Origin: an uncultured SAR86 cluster bacterium
Lineage (GTDB): Bacteria > Pseudomonadota > Gammaproteobacteria > Magnimaribacterales > D2472
Assembly: GCA_902594005.1 (NCBI GenBank)
Contig: CACJKN010000006.1
Location: 1-59,843 of the forward strand
Length of the DNA: 59,843 nucleotides
Reading direction: 5' to 3'
Within the stretch, counting starts at the first letter, position 1. Every line of letters starts with the position of its first letter. Below the pieces are notes generated by a model, which was given only the letters and a program-made list of their open reading frames with translations, ran no database searches and was not told the DNA's origin. Of the stretch, positions 52,709 through 59,843 are shown in pieces. A program made the translations under genes and the position numbers.

Positions 52709-54042
52709 TGTATGACTTAGTCCTTAAAAACTGCAATGTTATCAATGAAAATGTTGAATCACAGGTAGATATTGGAATTAAAAATCAAAGAATTGAAAAA
52801 ATAGCTGCTTCGATTGATTCAGAATCTTCTAAAGAGCTAGATTTATCAGGAAAGCTTGTGATTCCTGGCCTTATTGATGATCAAGTTCATTTTAGAGAAC
52901 CAGGCCTTACCCACAAGGGTGAGATTGCAACTGAATCAAAGGCCGCTCTTGCTGGGGGTGTAACAAGTTATTTTGAGATGCCTAATGTAAATCCTAATAC
53001 CTCTACTATTGAGAATTTAGAGAAAAAGTTTGAAATGGCTTCAACTAAATCTGTTGGCAATTACTCATTTTATCTAGGTGCAACAAATGACAACATTGAA
53101 GAGATAAAAAAACATGATCCAAAAACCTCATGTGGCCTCAAAGTATTTATGGGAGCATCCACTGGCGATTTACTGGTTGATAAATATGAATCGCTTGAGA
53201 AGATTTTTGAACATTGTCCTACAAATATTGTTACTCATTGTGAAGACCCTAAAAGATTAGTGGAAAATGAGAAACTATATAAAGAAAAGTATGGTGATAA
53301 GCTTGAAGCTGCTCATCATGCAGTCATAAGAGACGAAGAATGTTGCTATTTATCAAGCTCATTAGCAGTTGGCTTGGCAAAAAGGTTTGGCTCTAATTTA
53401 CATGTTCTTCATCTTTCCACAGCAAGGGAAATGGAATTATTTACAACTGATCCAATTGAAAATAAACATATTACTGCTGAGGGTTGTGTTCATCATCTAA
53501 CTTTTAGCGATAAAGATTATGAAGAGCTTGGTAATTTTATTGTTTGTAATCCTTCAATTAAAACAGAGGTAGACAGACTTGGGATTATTGAAGCTGTAAA
53601 AGCAAATAAAATTGATATTTTCGCAACCGACCATGCTCCTCATACTTTTGAAGAGAAAAGCCAAAAATATCCAAATATTCCCGCAGGTATTCCTTTAGTC
53701 CAGCACTCTCTTCAGATGCTACTCGAGTTTTATTTTGATGATATCTTTTCTTTAGAAATGATTGTTGAAAAGTCTAGTCACAATGTCGCAAAGAGATTCA
53801 ATATTAAAGACAGAGGATTCCTCAGGGAAGGGTACTTTGCAGATATAACATGTGTGGATATGGATAAAACATATACTGTAAATAAAGAAAATATCTTACA
53901 TAAATGCGGGTGGTCTCCTTTGGAAAATAGAACAATGCGTGCATCAATTCATGCAACTATCCTCAACGGAAATATTGCTTTTAAAGAAGGGCAATTTTCT
54001 GAGTCTTTGAATTTTGGTCATAGACTAGAATTCGATAATTAG
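52708..54042 (+). CDS. pyrC: Dihydroorotase
   Basis: PGLIDDQVHFREPGLTHKGEIATES; ATDHAPHTFEEK. Confidence 0.94.
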   Translation: MYDLVLKNCNVINENVESQVDIGIKNQRIEKIAASIDSESSKELDLSGKLVIPGLIDDQVHFREPGLTHKGEIATESKAALAGGVTSYFEMPNVNPNTSTIENLEKKFEMASTKSVGNYSFYLGATNDNIEEIKKHDPKTSCGLKVFMGASTGDLLVDKYESLEKIFEHCPTNIVTHCEDPKRLVENEKLYKEKYGDKLEAAHHAVIRDEECCYLSSSLAVGLAKRFGSNLHVLHLSTAREMELFTTDPIENKHITAEGCVHHLTFSDKDYEELGNFIVCNPSIKTEVDRLGIIEAVKANKIDIFATDHAPHTFEEKSQKYPNIPAGIPLVQHSLQMLLEFYFDDIFSLEMIVEKSSHNVAKRFNIKDRGFLREGYFADITCVDMDKTYTVNKENILHKCGWSPLENRTMRASIHATILNGNIAFKEGQFSESLNFGHRLEFDN

Positions 54043-54069
54043 AATCGTTAAGCATTATAAAATTGTCTG

Positions 54070-54075
54070 TATAAT
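54070..54075 (+). promoter_or_regulatory. Putative -10 element (TATAAT) of the original tRNA-Ser promoter
   Basis: Perfect TATAAT nine bases upstream of the tRNA-Ser 5' remnant. Confidence 0.55.
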
Positions 54076-54084
54076 AAAAAACTC

Positions 54085-54123
54085 GGAGAGTTGGCTAAGT
54101 GGTCGAAAGCACCTCCCTGCTAA
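54085..54123 (+). pseudogene. Truncated 5' half of tRNA-Ser(GCT), ends at anticodon loop
   Basis: GGAGAGTTGGCTAAGTGGTCGAAAGCACCTCCCTGCTAA matches intact tRNA-Ser at 58395 with 2 mismatches, then diverges. Confidence 0.92.
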
Positions 54124-54140
54124 ATCCATCAAAGTATATA

Positions 54141-54152
54141 CCGAATAACTAA
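54141..54152 (+). repeat. 12-bp direct repeat, left copy (CCGAATAACTAA)
   Basis: Identical to 58234-58245. Confidence 0.7.
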
Positions 54153-54309
54153 CCATCCTACAAAACCTACTACTACAACATTTACAACTTACTCAAACTT
54201 ATACTTATGTACATGATGCAACATATAAACAAGCAATCATGACACAATTTGAGACCCAATAATGAAGAGTGCTAACATGTATGTACGTAATAAAATTAAA
54301 CATATATTT

Positions 54310-57300
54310 ATGAAGAACTTTCACATTTACCTAATAGTTTCAACCTTCATCCTTGCAAGTTGTGGTGGAGGTGGTGGTGGAGGCGGTGGAAGCACTCCAG
54401 CAACCCCAACAACTCCACCTTCAAGCGTAAATTTATCGGCCGACCCTACCTCAGTTCTTTTAGAAAGCACTTCAACACTTACTTGGTCATCAACCAATGC
54501 CACTTCTTGTTCCGCATCTTGGACTAGTCAAACAGGTACCTCTGGTTCAGAATCAGTAACCATTACTACAGTAGGCAACAATAGCTTTTCAATTTCTTGT
54601 AGTGGCGATGGTGGATCAGGATCTGCTTCAGTAACCGTTGAAGGTTACAGAAATACTGATGGGGTAGTTGTAGATGGTTATATTTCTGGTGCTGAAGTCT
54701 GTATCGATGAAAATGATAACTGGATTTGTGACTCTACTGAATCTTCAACCACCTCAGATAATGACGGTAAATTCACTATTAAATACGCCAACGGCAATTT
54801 AGTATCCATAGGTGGTACCGATTTAGATTCCCAAACCCTTTTAGATAATCTTTTAATTACGCATAAACTTACCGGTCACTCGGACTTTAAAGCGGTTACA
54901 CCAGTCACCTCAGTTGCTGCTTTTATGGAGGATGTTTCACTAGTCAATGCAGCATTGGGTATAGATGCATCAATTGATATCTTTACCTTTGATCCGGTTG
55001 CTAACAAAGGCGATGGTGGTATTAATGATTATTTGTATGAGAAGGGTAATCAGCTAACCGTTCTTGCTTTTGCGTTGCAGAATATAACCAATAATCTCAA
55101 TACAGCAATGGACACCACCCAGGATTACTTTAAAGCAATTACTGAGGAGATAGAAAAAGAATATGCCGAAACTGAAACTAAAGTAGATATTGAAACCGAG
55201 GCTTTTGTCACTAAAGTTCTTGATAATGTTATTGCAGCAAAATCAGTTACTATTGATGAGGCGGCTAAATCGAACACGGTAAAAGCACTTGCAGGAGTCA
55301 TGCCAGTTATTGAAGTTAAAGCCGAGGATGACTTGACCACAGCTGTCATACGTTTTGCTATCTCAACATTACAAAGCGATATCCAAGCTATAGCTAACGG
55401 GACTGCAACTGCTGAGATAGTAACTAGTTATACCAGCGATATTTTGACCTATATAGCAGAAGATCAAAATATAGATGCTGATAAAATAACACCTAATATT
55501 AGTGCTATAGCTGATAGCGCAACCACCTCCGAAGATACCTCTGTAACTATAAATGTTGTTGCAAACGACTCTTATGTAACAACAGCTCCTGTAACAGTAA
55601 CAACAAGTAATGGAACCAATGGAACAGCTACAATTGCTGAGTCATCTCCAGAACAGATTACTTATAACCCTGATCCAGATTACAACGGTACTGATACCTT
55701 TAGTTATACCATCACCCAAGGAGACAAAACCTCTAGCGCTGATGTCACAATAACCGTTGAAGCAGTTAACGATGAACCATCCATTGATGTAGCATCTACC
55801 ATTCAAGTCGATGAAAATCAAACAGCGGTTACCACTGTTTCAGTTTCAGATGTAGACGGAGATGAATTAACGCTAACATTAGGTGGTTCAGATGCCGATA
55901 GTTTTAATTTATCTGATGAGAATGTCTTAACTTTTAAAGAAGCACCGGATTATGAAACCAAGACTTCTTATTCAATTTCTTTGAATTTAACTGATGGTGA
56001 ATTTGCAGAAAATAAAACTATAGATATTCTTGTGAACGATGTACAAGAAGTTTTCATATTAAATGATAATTTTACAAATGATGAGGATTCTATTTCTTTA
56101 ATAGATGTTCTAGCTAATGATTCATATGTAGGATCAACATTCAACCTTAGTGTTGAAGACGCTATTAATGGTGAATTAACTGTTGTTTCGTCAGAAGGTA
56201 AAACAAAACTTAATTTTGTACCAAATTTGAATTGGTATGGTTCTGAGGAGCTAACTTATAATTTGACTGCAGGCAATGAAACTAGATCTGGTAAAGTTCA
56301 ACTTGAATATCTTCCAGTAAATGATCCACCTGTTTTTAGCTCTATCAATAGAACAATTGAAGTTTCAGTTGTAGTAAACGATGATGGTTCAGGCAATGTT
56401 TATGTTATAGAAGATGTTCAGAAAAAAAGTTTAACACTGGAACCTGGATCAACTTATACATTTAATCATCCTTCTGAACATCCCTTAAGATTTTCTACAA
56501 CTCCTGATGGCACCCATGGTGGAGGTAATTCATATGACAATGATGTTGATACTTCAACCGATGGAGTAACGATTATAAAAGTTACAGATAATACTCCTGT
56601 AAACCTATACTACTATTGCTCAATTCATGAGGGTATGGGAAGTGATTCCTCTAAGACAAATGAAACATCTGCAAAATTTATCTTTGAAGAAAATGCATTG
56701 TCTGATATCTCCTTAATTGAAGCTACAGATGTAGATAATGAAACATTAACTTATTATTTAAGCGGTGATGATAAAAATTTATTTACTGTTTCAACATCGG
56801 GATTATTAAAATTTGTATCATCGCCTGATTATGAAAATCCCTTGGATGCAGATAAAGATAGTATTTATAATTTTTCTTTAAACGTTTCAGATGGTGAGTT
56901 ATCAATTTCAAAAGAAATAAATGTTCCAATAAAAGATATTAATATTGCTGCTAATCAAGTGGGTCAGACAATCACAGGAAATGTTAATAGCAATAATAAT
57001 AAATGTATTCAATGCTTCACAACTAATATAGATATTGATGAAGATGGAGATACTTTTGTAATTGGCGCCTATAGAACATTTCCAAATTTAGGTTCCGGTT
57101 CAGGAAAGGTGTATAAAAAAATTAATAATTCGTGGTCAGAGATGTCTTCTGCTACAAATCAATTTAATGGAGCAGCGCAAGGAAATGGTTTTGGTAGCAG
57201 AGGTATGAAAATCTCTCACGACGGACTTACAATCATTGGTGGCGGCCAGCAAAACTCAATAGGATATGTCTTTCCATTTGAATATTACGACAAAGGTTTG

Positions 57301-58149
57301 GGTGCGGGTTTAGAGTGGAGAAGAAGAGGAGACTATGTTGATTATGGGTACATCTATAAATCTTCGATAGGAAAAACCTTAACAGATATTTCAATTAGTG
57401 GTGACGGAGATGTAATGGGATATGTATATGGAGGCAAAGCAATATTACATGACAATAATAATGTTATAGGTTCTACATATAATTCAAATCCTATTTTTGA
57501 ATCCTTCAATACAAACGGATTAGATACATCTGCTATCTCTATAAATTTTGATGGTTCATATGTAGCCTTATCTCAACAATATGAGGATGTGAGAATTTAT
57601 AAGTTTAATAGTGGCGAATATTTACAAATAGGAAATAATTTAACAGCATGCTCTGGTATTACTGGAGACAGCTACTTTGGAAGTAAAATTGCAATTTCAA
57701 ATAATGGCAAAACAATTGTTGTATCTGATATATGGGGCGATAGCCCTGAATCAAGTAGCATTGATAATGAAGGTGCCATTTGTGTTTTTGAATATATCAA
57801 CAATAGTTGGGTTCAAAAGGGTTCTACAATTTATGGAGATAATTTAAATGATAATATGGGTAATAGTCTTGATATTAGCGGGGATGGAAAAAGAATTGCA
57901 TTGGCATCATTCAGAGCAGAAGAATCTAAAGGTGAAGTAAAAGTATTTGAATGGAGTAACTTAGATAATGATTGGAAGCAAACAGGTTTTGATATCATTG
58001 GTGAAGAGTTAGAGCAAGACATGGGATATATTTCCCTCAGTGGAGATGGTAAAACTATTGTTATTACTGGGGCTGGTGAGAAACAACCAACAACAGGTGC
58101 CCCTAAAGATGGCGGAAAAATAAGAATTTATAATTTACCAATTAACTAG
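54310..58149 (+). CDS. Large multidomain surface lipoprotein: polyGly linker, Ig-like domain, cadherin/tandem-type repeats, cupredoxin-like segment, 7-repeat propeller-like C-terminus
   Basis: Lipobox ILASC followed by nine Gly; VNLSADPTSVLLESTSTLTWSSTNATSC; NVVANDSY/YNPDPDYNGTDTFSY repeats; YYYCSIHEGMG; seven xIxxDGxxI repeats. ORF start is 54262; the ATG at 54310 fits the signal peptide better. Confidence 0.85.
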   Translation: MKNFHIYLIVSTFILASCGGGGGGGGGSTPATPTTPPSSVNLSADPTSVLLESTSTLTWSSTNATSCSASWTSQTGTSGSESVTITTVGNNSFSISCSGDGGSGSASVTVEGYRNTDGVVVDGYISGAEVCIDENDNWICDSTESSTTSDNDGKFTIKYANGNLVSIGGTDLDSQTLLDNLLITHKLTGHSDFKAVTPVTSVAAFMEDVSLVNAALGIDASIDIFTFDPVANKGDGGINDYLYEKGNQLTVLAFALQNITNNLNTAMDTTQDYFKAITEEIEKEYAETETKVDIETEAFVTKVLDNVIAAKSVTIDEAAKSNTVKALAGVMPVIEVKAEDDLTTAVIRFAISTLQSDIQAIANGTATAEIVTSYTSDILTYIAEDQNIDADKITPNISAIADSATTSEDTSVTINVVANDSYVTTAPVTVTTSNGTNGTATIAESSPEQITYNPDPDYNGTDTFSYTITQGDKTSSADVTITVEAVNDEPSIDVASTIQVDENQTAVTTVSVSDVDGDELTLTLGGSDADSFNLSDENVLTFKEAPDYETKTSYSISLNLTDGEFAENKTIDILVNDVQEVFILNDNFTNDEDSISLIDVLANDSYVGSTFNLSVEDAINGELTVVSSEGKTKLNFVPNLNWYGSEELTYNLTAGNETRSGKVQLEYLPVNDPPVFSSINRTIEVSVVVNDDGSGNVYVIEDVQKKSLTLEPGSTYTFNHPSEHPLRFSTTPDGTHGGGNSYDNDVDTSTDGVTIIKVTDNTPVNLYYYCSIHEGMGSDSSKTNETSAKFIFEENALSDISLIEATDVDNETLTYYLSGDDKNLFTVSTSGLLKFVSSPDYENPLDADKDSIYNFSLNVSDGELSISKEINVPIKDINIAANQVGQTITGNVNSNNNKCIQCFTTNIDIDEDGDTFVIGAYRTFPNLGSGSGKVYKKINNSWSEMSSATNQFNGAAQGNGFGSRGMKISHDGLTIIGGGQQNSIGYVFPFEYYDKGLGAGLEWRRRGDYVDYGYIYKSSIGKTLTDISISGDGDVMGYVYGGKAILHDNNNVIGSTYNSNPIFESFNTNGLDTSAISINFDGSYVALSQQYEDVRIYKFNSGEYLQIGNNLTACSGITGDSYFGSKIAISNNGKTIVVSDIWGDSPESSSIDNEGAICVFEYINNSWVQKGSTIYGDNLNDNMGNSLDISGDGKRIALASFRAEESKGEVKVFEWSNLDNDWKQTGFDIIGEELEQDMGYISLSGDGKTIVITGAGEKQPTTGAPKDGGKIRIYNLPIN

Positions 58150-58233
58150 ATCAAATAAAGTTTTATAAGATTAATGCTCTTATAAAGCTTAATAATGGTG
58201 GGAGCTGGGTTTGAACTCAGAGCCTAAAAATGT

Positions 58234-58245
58234 CCGAATAACTAA
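58234..58245 (+). repeat. 12-bp direct repeat, right copy (CCGAATAACTAA)
   Basis: Identical to 54141-54152. Confidence 0.7.
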
Positions 58246-58394
58246 AAGATAAAACACGAACTATAACGGATATAGAGCGAACATAAGACTTTTAACTGGT
58301 TGTGACATAACTTCATGACATAAATGCGAAAAATTGCTAATATTTAGGAAGCAAAATCCTGGAACTGTTGCTACAATGCCACTTCTAACGATTC

Positions 58395-58484
58395 GGAGAG
58401 TTGGCTGAGTGGTCGAAAGCGCCTCCCTGCTAAGGAGGTATACGGGTAACTGTATCGAGGGTTCGAATCCCTCACTCTCCGCCA
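58395..58484 (+). tRNA. tRNA-Ser (GCT), encoded CCA
   Basis: GGAGAGT...CCTCC-CTGCTAA-GGAGG...long variable arm...GAGGGTTCGAATCCCTC-ACTCTCC-G-CCA. Confidence 0.97.
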
Positions 58485-58500
58485 TTTTTTGGAGAAAAAT

Positions 58501-58866
58501 ATGAATGATAATGAAATGATAAGGGATTGTATTCAGTTATATTTTGATGGATGTTATGAGTCAGATCCTGAAAAAATTAAAGCTTCTTTTAATCCAAATG
58601 CTTCCATAACAGGGTATCTCCCAGATGGTTTTCATGAAATGAGTGTTGATGATTTTGCAGGTTTTGTAGCATCACAACAACCATCACCGATGGAAAATGG
58701 TGATGAAAAGATGTTAGAAATTCTTTCATGTGAAGTTTATGGAAATACTGCAGCTGTTAAAGTTAGAGAAGCATACCTAGGAATGATTTTTGTAGACTGC
58801 TTATCCTTTTTAAAAAAAGATGATGAATGGAAAATTTATACAAAGCTTTTCCATGTTGAATCTTAA
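58501..58866 (+). CDS. SnoaL/NTF2-like (putative lumazine-binding-like) protein
   Basis: IRDCIQLYFDGCYESDPEKIKASFNPNASITGY...VKVREAYLGMIFVDCLSFLKKDDEWKIYTKLFH; GGAG RBS before ATG 58501. Confidence 0.75.
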   Translation: MNDNEMIRDCIQLYFDGCYESDPEKIKASFNPNASITGYLPDGFHEMSVDDFAGFVASQQPSPMENGDEKMLEILSCEVYGNTAAVKVREAYLGMIFVDCLSFLKKDDEWKIYTKLFHVES

Positions 58867-58909
58867 TAGCACTTTAAAAATCAGTTAATATAATCTTTTG
58901 GAGAGTATT

Positions 58910-59755
58910 ATGAAAAAATTATTATTATTATCTTTCGTTTCGTTTCTTTTTGTAGGTTGCTCAACTGAACAAGCCTCAAATAAATTAGAAACATTTAACG
59001 GAGAATCAATTTTTGTTGAATTTATGCCATGTCAAGCTGGTCCAGACTACTCGGTTGAGAATATGCAAAAAATGATAAGTGAATGGCAAAGTTTACTAAC
59101 TGCAGATGATTTAAAAGGTGCATGGGGTTATGCTCCAGCTTCAGAATCAAATGCATTTGGAAATACCGGTTGGTGGGAGCTTAATTGGTCCTCACAAGAA
59201 GCCGCAAATGCAGCATGGTCTCAATGGGTTTCCAATGCGGAAGCATTAGCATGGACTGAGAAATATGAAAGTGTTTTATCTTGCGATGCCGAAAGTAGAA
59301 ATGCCTTGGATGCAATTTTTCCAGTTGAAGCAGATCATTTTGGAGCTCTTCCAGAGAGTGGATATTTTTACAGTGAGTTTTATCATTGTTTTTACAACGA
59401 AGGTTCCTCTAAAGCGGATGCAGTAGCATTCTTGCCTAAGTATACTGCGGGAGTATATGAAAATACTGATGGCTTTGATGGGACATCTTTTCATTATGGC
59501 AACTACTATGCTCAACTAAATGAAGATGGCTCTCATACAGAAGAAGGAATAGATTTTCTATGGGCAAGCTTTACAAATAGCGAAGCATCGATGGTTAAGG
59601 TAAACGAAGTATTTGAAGCTAATATGAGATCAATTCTTTTTCCTCAGTTTAGTGAATTTGCTAGCTGCAGAGATGATGTTGTAGATATTTATCATGGCTG
59701 GACTTTCTACAATAGTGAGCAAAAAGATTTCGTACCAGATTTCTCAAGCTATTAA
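58910..59755 (+). CDS. Putative lipoprotein of unknown function
   Basis: MKKLLLLSFVSFLFVGCS lipobox; GGAG RBS; ATG at 58910. Confidence 0.72.
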   Translation: MKKLLLLSFVSFLFVGCSTEQASNKLETFNGESIFVEFMPCQAGPDYSVENMQKMISEWQSLLTADDLKGAWGYAPASESNAFGNTGWWELNWSSQEAANAAWSQWVSNAEALAWTEKYESVLSCDAESRNALDAIFPVEADHFGALPESGYFYSEFYHCFYNEGSSKADAVAFLPKYTAGVYENTDGFDGTSFHYGNYYAQLNEDGSHTEEGIDFLWASFTNSEASMVKVNEVFEANMRSILFPQFSEFASCRDDVVDIYHGWTFYNSEQKDFVPDFSSY

Positions 59756-59775
59756 AAAATCCTACTTTTATCTTA

Positions 59776-59801
59776 AAAAGCCACCTTTGGGTGGCTTTTT
59801 T
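59776..59801 (+). terminator. Rho-independent terminator
   Basis: AAAAAGCCACC-TTTG-GGTGGCTTTTTT hairpin with T-run after the 58910 gene. Confidence 0.9.
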
Positions 59802-59843
59802 ATTGAATTTATTAATTAAATCATTAGGTAGTAGATCATGGCA

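Noticed and set aside
58261-58485. Minus-strand ORF MAESEGFEPSIQLPVYLLSREALSTTQPTLR...
   Set aside because: Its N-terminal part is the antisense of the tRNA-Ser gene; this is a well-known spurious ORF pattern from tRNA-Ser loci.
1-59843. CRISPR array, rRNA operon, intact transposon or prophage
   Set aside because: No regularly spaced repeats, rRNA sequence, transposase or phage structural gene was seen in the sequence or ORF track.

Overview
The window is a compact, AT-rich chromosomal segment of a free-living, probably marine gammaproteobacterium. The gene content and small intergenic spaces look like a SAR86-type streamlined genome; this taxonomy is inference from gene content only. About 55 protein genes, mostly housekeeping, include acyl-CoA dehydrogenases, nadK, rhomboid, galU, pyrD, topA, lexA, prpBC/prpD, aroC, leuCDB, asd, fimV, truA, trpFBA, accD, cvpA, purF, acnB, umuDC, lpxH, ppiB, sulfotransferase, uvrB, purL, two Nudix genes, alaS, lysC and pyrC. 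There are two complete tRNAs (Asn-GTT on minus, Ser-GCT on plus), two near-perfect LexA boxes, and no rRNA, CRISPR or intact transposase/integrase. The main accessory region is ~54085-58484. There a broken 5' half of tRNA-Ser(GCT), ending at the anticodon loop, lies at the left and the intact tRNA-Ser at the right. They bracket one large multidomain lipoprotein gene (Ig-like, cadherin-like, an embedded cupredoxin-like Cu motif, and a 7-repeat propeller-like C-terminus), plus a possible integrase C-terminal remnant and a 12-bp direct repeat. Other points of note: a UmuD homologue whose catalytic Lys is replaced by Arg, an apparent frameshift in lysC at an A7 run, and several convergent gene pairs that overlap at their stop codons.
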